DNA of 64,000 nucleotides, taken from Eutreptiella sp. 'Long Island Sound 2002' (Eukaryota; Euglenozoa; Euglenophyceae; Eutreptiales; Eutreptiaceae). Made by a program: the position numbers and the translations under genes. This document shows positions 12,923 to 25,000 of the stretch, piece by piece. The notes below the pieces were generated by a model. That model did not search any database. It was not told the origin of the DNA and saw only the letters and a program-made list of their open reading frames with translations. The stretch lies in NCBI GenBank assembly GCA_964036045.1, contig OZ038382.1, positions 76,122,687 through 76,186,686 of the forward strand. The letters are read 5' to 3'. Numbering within the stretch: position 1 is the stretch's first letter; each line of letters opens with the position of its first letter.

Positions 12923-14039
12923 GTCTTGAAGGGTGGATGCGCTCAACCGGCATGTCGGGATGACCAAAGTGATCCCACCACAATTCCCCAGTGCGGAGCT
13001 CCTTTGCCAGCTTCTGGAAGCCCGGTAATGCACTCTTCGGCGAGGCCATGTAGTTGCATACGCGACACAAATTTTCGGGTTGCATTCCAGCAAAGCATCG
13101 CATTGTATAAAGGGCAGTCACCTGCTTGCATTCCACCATCTCGCTGAGTGCGTCCGTGAAGGTGGTACCACACGTCAAGGCCATATGGGCGGCTGGCCTC
13201 ATTTGCTTGACAATTGTCTCCATCTTGCCGGATTTCGCAGTCAGCCCCGTCTCCACAATTGCCTCACACATCAAGGTGACAAATGTCTTGTTACACTGTG
13301 TGTCCTCAGCCGCCAGTTGTAGGATATTGTTCAACAGTTGGGGTACACTGCTCTCGCGTCCGCTGTGCTGCGCCCTATTGTGTTGTCCGGCCAGCTTTCG
13401 CCTCATCTCGAGGGATGTATCAAACTTGATGATGCGCACGTCAAAGTTGGTCATCCAGTCCTTGACCTCGCCAATCCTTGGTTTCGCATCCTTGCAAATT
13501 TCATCACATGCCGCAACGCCGTGTTGGCCTCCAATCACCCACAGGGCTCCCACTGAATACAACAACATGGCACATCACACAGGGAAAGCCACATAGCCAG
13601 TTACGTTGATCGAATTGCGTCGCAACATTCCCATACCTTTGTCGTCCCACACCAAAAGCTGCAGTCGGCCATCGGAGGGATTTGCAAGTAGGTCCTCCTT
13701 TACCTCTGCCACGTGGTCCCAATCGATGAGCCCGGATTGCCCATACTCCATGCACCTGTCAATCTTCAGTTCCTTGCGCGGCACCTTCGTTCTCCTCCCC
13801 TCCACGTAGTTCTGAATGGCGAGTACGCTTGATGTTACCTTGATGCTACCCATGCTACCCATCTTCCTTGCGACACGACCCTTGTTCCCTACTTGCGAGG
13901 GGAACTAACTGGCCTGTTTGGCCCCAGCAACAATGCTGCCCTGTACAGCTTCCTCTACGGAGGGCTCTGACTGCAGTGCATCCACTTTCTCGGCTTCTAG
14001 TGTGTCCATCGGTGGTGTCTCACCAGCGTTGCCATCCAT
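12923..14039 (-). pseudogene. Gene D: ParB-like nuclease/CTPase-fold protein, 3' truncated
   Basis: Minus-strand exons: 14039-13637, then 13552-12923 after an 84-nt intron (donor GTATGG, acceptor TTCAG). Joined, the protein reads LLVWDDK-VGALWVIGGQH-GVAAC, the layout of the ParB/sulfiredoxin N-terminal fold (strand, then G-x-H-x3-A). The Arg usual after that His (GxHR) is Gly here. Downstream are GQHNRAQHS and an IHPSRR motif followed by a GTATGC donor (12922-12917). Gene C has these at matching places. The next exons expected from C are absent: the 245-bp satellite begins within 100 bp. One in-frame TAG (13905-13907) lies near the N-terminus, inside a possible 21-nt GT-AG intron (13889-13909). 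The first Met is at 14039. The family assignment is my inference from the motif pattern. Confidence 0.5.
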
Positions 14040-14555
14040 GGCGATGTCGTTTGGTATGTCACACTTGTCTCAGAAACACACGGGCTTTACAGGACAAATC
14101 AGGTCAATAAAACAACACAACAATCACAAAGTTCAAAGCATCAAAGATGGCAAATGGCAGATTTGGACGGCAAATTAGTCAGGTCAAAGCATAAAATTGG
14201 CACCCACAGGGGTTGAAATAGGCAAAATTGTCTTCAAAACAGCTAATCACTGCAGAGGCATCTCAAATACAATGTCCAGGGCACGCTGATGGTCATAGCA
14301 TCAAACAGGCCAACCAAAACGTCCCTCGTTGACACGGGTATAGAGCAGCCTATGCAAAATGGCCTGCAACACTGGAGCCAAACCTGCTTGTGGCAATTTA
14401 CCTTCAGTCATCGTAACAGCGTATCAGTGCAACAGTGCCTGGCACACCTCTTCGAGGGTAGCACAGGCTGACGCAGCGGGTGCACACTACAATACGAAAG
14501 CATGGAGATGTGTGCACAGATCAAAGCACGGTGATGGCATGGTCCAGGACCGACC

Positions 14556-15080
14556 CGACCCTAAGAAAGGAACAAAAAATGACGAGATGAAAGTACATAT
14601 CGGGCAGTGGTGAAAGGCTGGGCTCTGCAGGGCCCAGAGTAACAAGAACCAGTAATACAACCCCTCAAAACTTAGTGTCGGACAAAGCTGGGCTCTGCAC
14701 AGGCCAGACATTTGGGCTACAGCAATAACAGGGGTGTACACATCAAATTGGGCTGTCTGGGGGGTGGGGGGTCTGCTTGCCCCCCCCCCCCCCCGTGATC
14801 AGTCTGAATCTATCGGGTCAAAGCCCTAAGAAAGGAACAAAAAATGACCAGATGGGGGTACATAGCGGGCAGTGGTGAAACGCTGGGCTCTGCAGGGCCC
14901 AGAGTAACAAGAACCAGCAATACAAACCCTCAAAACTCAGTGTCGGACAAAGCTGGGTTGTGCAGAGCCTAGACATTTGGGGTACAGCAATAACAGGGGT
15001 GCACATATCAAATTGGGCTGTTTGGGGGGGGGGGGGGGCTGCATTGCCATCCCCCTGTGATCAGTCTGAATCTATCAGGT
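14556..15080. repeat. Two tandem ~267 bp units with paired palindromes and poly-G/C tracts
   Basis: Units 14556-14822 and 14823-15080 share the order: ccctaagaaaggaacaaaaaa, palindrome (14618-14637; 14883-14902), 50 bp, palindrome (14688-14707; 14953-14972), G-rich tract, then gtgatcagtctgaatctat. The palindromes are 70 bp apart in both units. The last part overlaps the 3' end of gene X, so the duplication appears to be of that gene's tail and downstream DNA. 14100-14555 holds nothing I can call. Confidence 0.85.
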
Positions 15081-15950
15081 CAAATGCACGCAATTCACAA
15101 AGCACAACAGGTACAGGGCCATCAGAGAGGGCGTCAACATCTACAGCATCCCTGGCCCGGATCACAGGTACACCATCCTCAGGGGGGGCACGCACATGAT
15201 CAATGAACATTGCATTTGGCACTGGGGGAACAATGTGCTCCATTGCAATTGGTATGAACCCAACTGTTTCTATAGCTGCCCGGGCCTCGCGGCGGTTCAC
15301 ACGTGGCCTAAGTGGGATATGTCTTAGGCAGCCCTATACGCACGTAGCAAAATTGCCACAGTTCCCAAATGGGTACCACCCCAAAACGGGGGCTGAAAAG
15401 CCACTTTGAAAAATTGCACAATTGTGCTCTGCAGAGAACACCCCCAAAAACCTGTGAATTGTCCAAAATGACTGTGTGTAGGGGGTACAACATGTGCCAG
15501 TCGAAAGTCATGTATCCCCTTCAAATTTGGGCACTGCAGTGTCCATCCAAAGAAAAATCCAATTCTTCCAAATCATCCGCTGCTGCATTTCAAACCCTGC
15601 CGTAAAATGCAACCTAAAAAATGAAGCAAGGAGGACGACAGGCAAACACATGCAAAAGTCTGGTTTGCTTTTTGTTACCGCGTCTGCTGACCCAGTCACT
15701 GTGATTGTATGCGAAGCGTCAAGAATGATGCACCACCAGTGGTGCCGACCAACAACGGAGGCGCCGCCAGTACAGGCAATCCAATAATAAATGACAACAA
15801 CAATTGCTGCAAAAGAAATGGCCCAGCAGGGGTAAAAAAAGGGCGAGTCGCTGAGTTTGGGCACTGCAGCGCCCGAAATTACCAAAACATGAAAAAAGGC
15901 ACCAGTCTCACACCTCCATAGAACAGGACGCGCGACAGTGTGCAAATCGA
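15061..15950 (-). CDS. Gene X: unrecognised multi-exon fragment
   Basis: The last exon (about 15315-15061, stop at its end) encodes an acidic tail ending PVVLCELRAFDLIDSD. This loosely resembles the tail of gene A (PVAVLSELNEFDPRFLPD). A TTAG acceptor precedes it at about 15316. Upstream open stretches (15511-15308 and 15945-15508) carry the palindromes at about 15420, 15524 and 15859, which by analogy with gene C lie in introns; the exact exons cannot be fixed. The 15.5-15.9 kb part has a hydrophobic stretch (ISFAAIVVVIYYWIA) that could be a membrane segment or chance. No function is assigned. Confidence 0.35.
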
Positions 15951-16002
15951 GGCAAAAAAACTACTGATATGGTCACAGGCAGTGCCAACCGCACAACGCA
16001 GT

Positions 16003-18678
16003 CTACTTCTTCTTTGGTGGAGCCTTCTTACCCTTGGCCTGACCTACTTTGGCGTGAAACATATTGAGGGGGGTACTGTCCTTGGCCTTTTTGGCTGGCC
16101 TTTTGGGGGGATCATCAACCTCATCCCCACTGTCGTCGGAGGACGGCTTCTTCTTGCTGGGGGTGCTCCTCTTCTTGCTGTCACCACCTCCGACCAGCAT
16201 GATCTCCTCCTCCTCCTCTTCCTCCACATCGTCCCCCCCCTCCTCATCTTCCCCTTCCCCAGGCCGCTGCACCACAACTGGCATACAGTCCCTAATCCTT
16301 GGCATACAAGCGTCCCAGTTAACCAAGTAGACACAGTCCATCTCCTGCACATACGCCACTAGCTGTTCACAGAATTCGTTAAACAAACCCTGGCGCCCAG
16401 TGAAGCAAGCTGCCAGACAGGGGGACTCAGGAAGGCAGGACAGGAGCTGTGCTGGCAATCCAGCCAATGCTGTCACAAGCAGGAGCCAGACTTCATCCTC
16501 GGACTGTTTGTCGCGTCGGGGAACAATACCAAGCACACGCAGGAGCCAACCAGCCGCTGCCAGACCAATGGTGCTGCCGTATGCACCCTGATCGGAAATG
16601 AAAACATTCCGGACCTTCACCCTAAACTTGTCGGGGACACAGAAGCAAATAGTCCTCTCCTCGAACCGATAGGTCGGGTGACCGACTGCCTGATCAAAAA
16701 AAGAGGTCATAATATACTGCCAGCCTCCACACTCCTCAGAGTCGCGCAATTGATTAACCAGGAACTTAACATCGGCCGCCATTCCACCAATAGCCACAGG
16801 TACCAACTTCGCAGCAACCTTCAGCACCAGGGGATGGATATCGTCCATTTGTTCCTTCGTACACTCAATGAAAACCTGTTGTCAAAAGCACATTTCATTA
16901 CAGATGGGCACTGCAGTGCCTAAAGTGACTAGCAATGCGAAATCGATCCCATTTTTATGCCTAACGGTTGCATACCAGTTTGTACTCCCTCAATGCAATC
17001 GTATACGGGATAGCCTTGCCAGGAACCAACGCAATTGCCTCTGCCCGAGCTCCGGTTGCTTCAGTCCCATCCTGCGGCTTGTTGAGCCAGATAGTTGTTG
17101 ATTTCTCCCCATTAGTCGTTGTCACTGCAGTTTCCTTGACAGGCCTCGCCAGCGCAATCCTCAGGTCAGCCCATTCCTCATCCTGCCACAGCGGTGCTTT
17201 CTGGATGGTGTCCCAGCTTGGTAAGGGATTTTCGGCACTGCAGGTCCATTTCCCCAGTGACAATTTGGCGGCCCTCGGCGACTTTGCAAGCAGCTTGCGG
17301 ACTCTTTGCATTTCATGCACGTTCACTGTTAGAACAGGAGACCACTGGTACCACTGGGATCAAAACAGCCTTACGTTGTGGGTTCGGGGGGGGGGGGGGG
17401 GTCAACAGCGATCGCGCCAGACCCAGCCGCCCCATAAACATACGTCGAGAAGGATGGATGAGCGTGTTGTCCGGGTGAAGGTAAAGCATCTCCCATAGGC
17501 GGTCCCGCTTCAACAGTCTGGCCTTGGCATGTAGTCCTGCGATCTTGGCCCCATCTCCAGCCATGTACAGCAGTATTCCATCCATCTGGTCGCCATGCAG
17601 TCCCGTCAATGGCCGCAGAGTGTATGGGTTGAGCACTGCAGTGCAAAAATTAGGGTCGCATCGAATTTGGGCACTGCAGTTCCCATGAACACCAAAAGAC
17701 GACGGAAACAGGTGCTCAGAGAACATAATACCTTCACCGGCAGTCTTCTCAAAGGTGTCAATAAACTCAGCCACGCGGCCACCAGATATCTGCAGTAATG
17801 AGACCAGCGGTCTCCAGTTTTCCAGATTGAGTCCTGGCAGGGATACAGTGTTGGATAGGCCACAGGTACGCAAAGGACTGACAATGGTGGTCTCATCGTG
17901 CATCTCTCATACCACAGATGTTTTCTCGCCCAGCCGGCCACACTTCCGCACAGCCACCAGCAGCATCTCTTCCGCTTTGCCCTTCTGCACTTCAGTCCAA
18001 ATTCGAGTAGCCACTTGTCCCATACTCAGCTTGCTCACTGAGTGTTGTACCGCATTGTGATCGCCTCCAATAATCTCTCTGATGTCAACAGGACAGTCGT
18101 GTCTGATCTCCTCGCAGTAGACGTGTTGTAACCAGTCCGGCAGTGCCCGTGACTTCTCACAGTATTCTCAGTGAAGTCTTTGGAGTGCCGTCAGGATATG
18201 AGCCCCGCCCAAGCAGTAGGGAATTTCAGCTGATAGAAAAATGCACCACAGGGAGATGGTAGATGGGGGACTTCAGCGAGATGGGCACTGCAGTGCCCAA
18301 ACGACCAGACTGTGTGAAAATTACGACGCGTGTGTGACAGGATGGTAGTGTACCTTCGTTTCGCCATATGAGAATGTTTGAGATAGGCCGGCAGGGTGGA
18401 TTTGTCCTCAGGCTTGCGATCCGCGATAGTACTGAGTCCTCGTCCCTCTCTCGTGTCTGCCCACGCGTGAGGTCGGTGTCAAACTTTATCTTGGTCAGCT
18501 GTATCTTGACCAGCTCCTTTTTGATCCACGTTGTCAGGAATGTTTCCCTTGCCCGGTCTGTCCCCGTCCGCTTCACTGGAGCCTGCCCTGACTGCGCCCG
18601 TGTCTTCTCTGCTGTGTGAACGGCTTGCGATGCGGTCTGCTGCTCATCCCCTTCCGGCAGTTCGGTATCCGAAGGCAT
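16003..18678 (-). CDS. Gene C: ParB-like protein with basic/acidic tail, possibly inactivated
   Basis: Proposed minus-strand exons: 18678-18354, 18229 to about 17913, about 17833-17693, 17635-17444, 17325-16976 and 16875-16003. The intron joins 18230-18353, 17326-17443 and 16876-16975 keep frame and have GT/AG ends; the join near 17834-17912 is unresolved. Exons 1+2 give ILIWRNEAEIPYCLGGAHIL, aligning residue for residue with gene D's ParB-like strand and G-x-H motif, again without the usual Arg. A shared DHNAVQHS and IHPSRR follow. The C-terminus has an acidic run (EEEEEEE) then Lys-rich KKAPPKKK, as in nuclear proteins. One in-frame TGA (18168-18170) replaces a codon aligned to Lys in D, so this copy may be a pseudogene. 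It starts at the Met encoded at 18678. Confidence 0.5.
16906..16920. repeat. Intronic palindrome in the last intron of gene C
   Basis: GGGCACTGCAGTGCC lies 30-45 nt from the acceptor of the 100-nt intron 16876-16975, whose GTATGC/ACAG ends and phase-0 join are clear. Confidence 0.8.
17636..17692 (-). other. Short intron bounded by two palindromes in gene C
   Basis: Candidate intron of 57 nt with donor GTGTTC. The palindrome GGGAACTGCAGTGCCC lies 8 nt inside the donor, and a second one (GCACTGCAGTGC) spans the acceptor, so the splice AG is supplied by the palindrome. The length is a multiple of three and the frame is open through it, so it could also be translated. Confidence 0.5.
18282..18299. 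repeat. Intronic palindrome TGGGCACTGCAGTGCCCA
   Basis: Perfect 18-bp palindrome near the middle of the 124-nt intron 1 of gene C. Gene D has an intron at the same codon and phase (84 nt) without a palindrome, so the palindrome is not what created this intron. Confidence 0.8.
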
Positions 18679-18765
18679 AGCTTAGCAAAGGGGCTAACAA
18701 AGGGTCACACGACACACTACAAAAGGCCACACGGCTACAAATTGTTGATTTACAGGCTTCTAATG

Positions 18766-21700
18766 TTAATGACTACTGGCAGCGCTCGACGATTGAACAC
18801 AGATGGCAGAAATAGCATCACAGTCGGATGCATCTGGTAAAAATCGAGGGTCAAACTCATTCAGCTCCGAAAGGACAGCCACGGGGGCGTCGGAATCATC
18901 ACTAGGAACAGACACTGCTTCTGGAGGGGGGGGGTCCGGGTCCCATCCATCATCACCCACAAAATCAGCTGCCCTCAGGTCTGGATCTCCGGCTGCCCCA
19001 CCACCAGGGGGGGGGGGGGGTCCTCATCACTGTCACTGTCGCCATCAGCATTGGGGGGGGCGGGTATCCGGGTGGGGTCCCTTTGCGCAAAAGCGCGTGC
19101 TGGCCGGCGTCGCTTGTACCGGTCTGGTGTATTACATGCGCGTAACATGTCCTGTGCTTGTGCTACTGTTGTGTCCATATTACCTGGAGGACGCTGTGGC
19201 ACGTGTCTACCCAGCTCTGTCATCACATCAGCATCAACTTTAACAGTTTCAACAAGTGTCTGCAATGTCTTGGCACATAGATCTCGGTAATGCTCTGCAG
19301 TGAGCACCGTATCTAGTGCGCAAGGAAAATCCATCTTGGCAGGATCCCACCTGTCTTGCACGATACTCGACTTCTGACTGGACCAGACCAGGGGGGGTAT
19401 AACACCAACATCGAATCGCGCCATCAATCTGGTGAAACGACGATCAACCAGTTGTGGCAGTCCCTTGGGAGCATTAACATACTGCAGGTCCTTTGGGGTC
19501 TCGTCTGCAACAGGAGTGAGTATAAACAGGTCATGCACCTGTTGCAACGTACAGCTCCCAGGGTGTTGTGCCATTAAGTGCACAACACGGCTTAACAGGG
19601 CCTCACACGGTTCCTCACTGTGTGCCACCCCAGGTAAGCGGGCAAACCACTGGGACCACAACAGCCTAGCAACAACAAGGGTGCGCACATATTCAACCTT
19701 GTCCTCATAACCTAGGGTGAGCCTCAGAAGGACGTGTAGACAACGGCTCAACAATGGCCCTGCAGCGTGCTGCTCTCCCTGTGCAGACCAATGACAATCC
19801 CTCACTTGCGACCCAATAATAAACAAGGCTGGAATGTAACCATACAACAGTGTTACCAACCCTTGCACCTGTGTAAGAAGTGCGCTGTGATTGGCGTTAC
19901 CCGGTCGGTGCAAACCCCTTAGAGTCTGTAACTTCTGTTCCACAGGTTGGCGCCACTTACGGGCCAAGTGCAAGAGCACCAGAATCATACGCTCCATATA
20001 GATGAGTTTCGGAAAGTTGGGCACTGCAGTGCCCAAATTGAGTGAACCATAGGAAAAATAGGTAAATAAAGGGAAGAATCTTCTGTAGCACAGGGTTACA
20101 CAATATTTATATGGGTGCCATGTGCCATACACTACCGGGGTACGTGTAATGAACAGGGGCACGTTGTACCGAGCATAGCTGATGCTGTAAACGAGCTTAA
20201 GGACACGGTAGTGAATATTTTCGTCGACCAACAATGGAAGACGGTGCTGTGTGTGCTGCTGCACCTCCTGGAGCCCGTGAATAATAGAGACAAGGTCGGG
20301 GGTAGCGGACACAGTTAGGTCTGTGAGGAAAAAGGGGGTCCAAGCTGGGCTGGTAACATTAGCCCGTCGTATGTCCAAGGGACAACGAACATGTTGAAGG
20401 CGGATGGGGTCGTCCATCAACCCTTGCAAGCCATCAATGAAGTTTTTATGGCTCTGCACCAACAAGTCTGCACTGTACCCAATCCTCTGCCGCAAGACCG
20501 AGAGGCTAGGAAAAGACGGCATAACGTCAACAGGTCGTTTCAAGAGTATGATAGCACCAGCTGTACAATTAAGGGACCGTTTCTCATTACCAGGCACAGG
20601 CCGGAAGTTACGTCTATAAAAATTATCAAACCATAGAACAGCGGGTTTACCTTCCAAGGTCTGCCAAAGACTGGTGCACGCAGTTGCTCCTTGAACAGCA
20701 AAGGAGGGTACATGGTAAGAACATTGACCCATGTGAGCCAAACACCTACGTTGCACACAACTCTTGGGTTGAACACCTACAGCCCTCTTGGCACGTGGAC
20801 GACACCTCTTGTGTAGAACAGACCATATATTAAAAATCTCTTGCTTAGCAACACGGAACCATTGGTCCGGCAGACAATTAACGGACCGCCTGTCCCTTTG
20901 TTGGATGTATTCACCAACAGACCGCCTACTTCTCCACTCCAACCGGAGATCTAACACCCACGTACAAAACGCATCGGCACCCTTATCCACACCCACAGCC
21001 TGAGATAGATCCTCCTTTGAAGCATATACCTTCGAACTAAGGAACTGCCGGAAGGGAGCCGCATCCATGGACAAAAGTCCTGTTCGCAGGCAGCAAAGGT
21101 AAGGGGACAAAGAAGACAGAGACACTATCACAAAACAAACCTAATGCGGCATCAACCAAAAGCAGCTAGCGAAGATCCAAACAATGTATCTCCCAATGGA
21201 CGTGGAACGTTCCAAAGCCTGGGTACACTCCACGTGGCAGTCAGACAACCAGCAATATATTTCCAATGAGCAGAGGATGAGAGCCAACGTCCGATGATTC
21301 ATACGTCCTTTGTCAGGTGTTACGCAATGGGAACCAATAGGAGTGAAATACGGAGTTTTAAATTTTTTGGACACTGCAGTGCCCAAAAGTACTGGAAGTC
21401 CATTTTCAAGTGCATATTTGGACAGGAATGGAAGTGATTGGGCAAGGTACATTGTACGTGGCCTTCCGAGTATAACACCGCGGTGCGATGACCCATGGAT
21501 AACGGGTATGCCAAGTGTTGATGCATGCTGCTGCAGTATGACATCACCTGTGGAGATAACTACAGAGGTGTACTGGAGAACCCACTGAAAAAAGCCATTT
21601 CAAATTTTTGGGCACTACGGTGCCCAAAAATTTTAAATGATACAATTTTCAGCCCGGAATAGGGGGTGTATACGTACACCTTTGGAAGCAACAAAAGGCA

Positions 21701-21950
21701 AGGTTGTTGTATCCCACGATGAAAATCCAAGTGGGGTTGGCCGAAAAAATGATATGCTTTTTTGGGGGGCAAAAAACGGATGTTGAAATTGCCATGAATC
21801 GTGCCTTTTAGCAACGAAGTCTACGTGCGTAAAGGGCCGCCTAAGTACGTTGCCGTATGCCCCCTTGTCACCAGGCATGTGCAACGGAGTCCCTCTCCGA
21901 AAGCTTGTGTGTAGAGGTGTGCGACAGGGTATGGGCACTCATCCGTGGTG
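18766..21950 (-). CDS. Gene A: large transposase-like protein of unknown superfamily
   Basis: A 718-codon frame (21131-18975, internal Met at 21068) continues after a one-base slip in a G12 run (19009-19020) into an acidic Pro-rich tail ending at 18766. Motifs in order: PAVLWFDNFYRRNF, LLVDENIHYRVLK, VYGTWHPYK and RRFFPLF. The two Asp-containing strands (WFDN, LLVDxN) look like DDE-type catalytic strands, but I cannot place the superfamily. Gene B is a decayed paralogue conserving these motifs. Upstream Cys/His-rich exons (21190-21940, around palindromes at 21370 and 21610) match gene B's Cys-rich exon loosely and probably belong here. A palindrome at 20022-20039 is read in frame as LGTAVP; gene B has a stretch of the same length there with a stop. 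A domesticated transposase or other replicon protein is possible. Confidence 0.45.
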
Positions 21951-22081
21951 CACGACGGGAGGAGCATCCAACTGTGCGATGGTCCTCGGGTCAGTCAGTG
22001 TGGTTGAGGCAGAAAGAGACACAACGTACGTGTTCCGCAAAAAGGGAACCAGGGGTACCCTAATTGTGGCGTTTATGAAAT

Positions 22082-25000
22082 CTATTCTAAAGCGCTTTCT
22101 AGGCACCCTGTTAGGTGGACAAGGGCTCCGCGATGATGCCATGGATTACATTCTGTGCTATACGCAATAGCACGACGACACGCCTGGTGCCACCCATGTG
22201 GAGGAATGTTGTGAGGCGCTGCTCGCAAAATTGTGGGCACGGTGCACGCAACACCCCGACAAGCACACAACGGATGAGGCACCACTGCGCAGCATATGGT
22301 GCGGACAGAGTCCCTTTTCGCTGCAGCTGGACCGGCAAGGTCAACACGTAGACCCACACAGCCCTGAAGTACACACGTGGCTACTATACCCGACCCGTCG
22401 GCGCGCCCAGCCCAAGTGCAATTACGCACTAGGTGTCCCACTACGAAAATGGCTAGGACGTAACAATTAAGGAGGGATTCCAAGCCCCGAACGATGCGCA
22501 ACCCATCGTGTGTGTTTAGGGTTGCTTGGTCGGCTCGTCCCTCAAACACGGTAATTTTCTGCCGAAGTTGTGCCCGTATGTCTGGGGTTGCGAGAAGGAG
22601 TGCAGCGATGGTTTTCTCTATGACAATGAGTTTGGGTTGGTTATATATGCGCGCATCGGCCCCAAACACGGGAGCGGTGATGTATCAAAACAGAGGAAAG
22701 AATTTACGCCAAATGATATTGCAAACGTGTTTGTAGGGGTGCCACACGCCGTAAAACAACGAGATACCCCGCAACCAATCCGGAAAATTCCAGTCAATGG
22801 TTGCTCTACAGTACAAAAATTTGAGCACTCGGTAGTGGATGTTGCAATCAACGAGCAATGCCATCGGGATTCTGACACTGCCGTTGGATACTGCGTAGCA
22901 TATCGAGGAGATCCACGAGCTCTTGGTTCTGACGTGTACGGGACTTATATATGCCAAATGGCCTCCAAAAGAGTTGCTGTCTACCAGCCTCCCGGGCAAT
23001 ATCGAGGGGGGCACGGATGGTTCTCCGAGAAATGGGTGCATTGCACATATCAGCGCACACCTTCAACATTTCTTTGTGCTGCCATGGCCACTGTGTCAAC
23101 CCGGTCCACTAGGTCATGCAGACTCGGGTGACCAAGAAAAGGGGGAAGGGGGGTTGTGTGCAACACCGCTATTGCGGTGACATCTAGACAGACATTGGGT
23201 TTCACTGGATTGGCCCGAAACTGGGCATGCCACCAGTTGTCCACCCACACCACGCTGAACAATGCTACGCCTCAGTTTGCGGAACGGCAATGCCCCCTGG
23301 TCTGCAATAGACAACCGGGATGGCTTGGTGACACCTGCGTGTACCAACTTGCGGCTGTCTGCCTGCATGACGGCAATGGTGCTCTCACCACTAAGGACGG
23401 CCGCTTGTGGCAAGGCCATGCGACGCATACCCAGCCATACATAATAGGCCTCCTTGCAAAAATTAGTTAGTCAATGTGGCCATTGTTTTCGTGCCACCGC
23501 CTTGTGAATGCGGTCAAGTGTAATGCGCGACCGCTTGTTGACACGTAGACCCGCACACAATTGTATGAATTCCTCCGCCACACCATGGCGCACAGCCGAC
23601 AATATCATTTGGCAACCAGTGCGCCATTCTTTCGTACAAAGAGACCGCATGTAGCTGACATGTAGCGCCATAGAAACTGGTGCCATATTGAGAAGACAGT
23701 CCGGGTGGCACAACAGGAAAAGGCGGTAACTAGAACAAGACACTAGCAATAGGCGTAGACTAGCACATACCGTGCATAGTGGGGCCTGAATTCACACGTG
23801 AGGTAAAAGAAGTATGGGCTTGCATTGCGGGTAGCATGCACAGAAGACATGAAATTAGGTTGTTGAAAAAAGCTGGGCTCTGCAGAGCCCAGCATCCGGA
23901 AATTGGTAACGGCGGGCCGTGTAATAGACAGAGGGAACATAGGGAGCCACGAGCCAGGAGCAAGTAACCGAGAAGGGGTAAAAGTAGCATTTGGCGCACG
24001 CAGGGCTTTGCAGAGCTCGGGGTCCCAAAAAGTGATAATTATGGGGTGCATAACACACATGTGGGAACTAGGCCAAACACTTAATGGACAACATTTTTTT
24101 CCGGCATCTGGCCGTTGGCATATCAGGTCGTAATGACCACCGTGACCCATACTGACCATCTCTCTTTACTGGGGCAGTAGATGGTTGTGGGGACGCAGAT
24201 GGAGCCACCCGGCGACAATCCTACATGCACATGTGGCAACAGTGAGTACCTCGGGGTCTGTCCGTTGTCCGCAACAGCGACAGTGCGCAACAGGGAAGTG
24301 CGCCAGGGGGGGTTGCAGGAGGGAAGTCCTTGGGGGTAGGGCATTATCAGACAGGGGCACCGGGGCACTAATTGAACGCCTACCACTGGAGGTGATTGAA
24401 GTACGACTCAAGGCAAGGGGGGTGCTTCTATGTGGTACAGGCACTGGTGACAAAAGACTGTATTTTGACTGTCCAGCGGTGCGGTCTGCTTCCACAGGTG
24501 GTCGAAGGGACCGTATATGCTGGCGATCAGAGTTGTGCCGATCAATCTGTGTAAGTGTGGGTTGGTCAACATCTAGGGGAGGAACTGGCCGAGGAGGTGG
24601 GATACGGGGATGGGAAGACGACTCAACAGGGGGACGTGATTCTGGATTAAGAGTATCCAAGATCAATGCAGCCCGCTGGTCGCTGCGTGACAAAAAATGG
24701 GATCGGCATATCCGAACCCCTTGTTGCCATGTGACGCTGGGGTTGCGCATTGGGTTCCGGTATGCAAAACGGAACCGTGCACGAAGCCCCTAGATGTATT
24801 GCACAAACCATCGTGCTTGGCCACCACTGCTGTCCCTCAGCAACTCCATTGTCTTCAGAGTCAATGGGTCATTGTGGGAGGCCTTTGGTGGGGTTGGCTG
24901 GTCCTTGGGGACAAGCTTTGGTGGCCGCGGTGGAGATGGGGCTGCTGACCCCGTAAACATAATCGCCTCTTGCAAGGCGAGCGTAGCTGCAGCACGCGCT

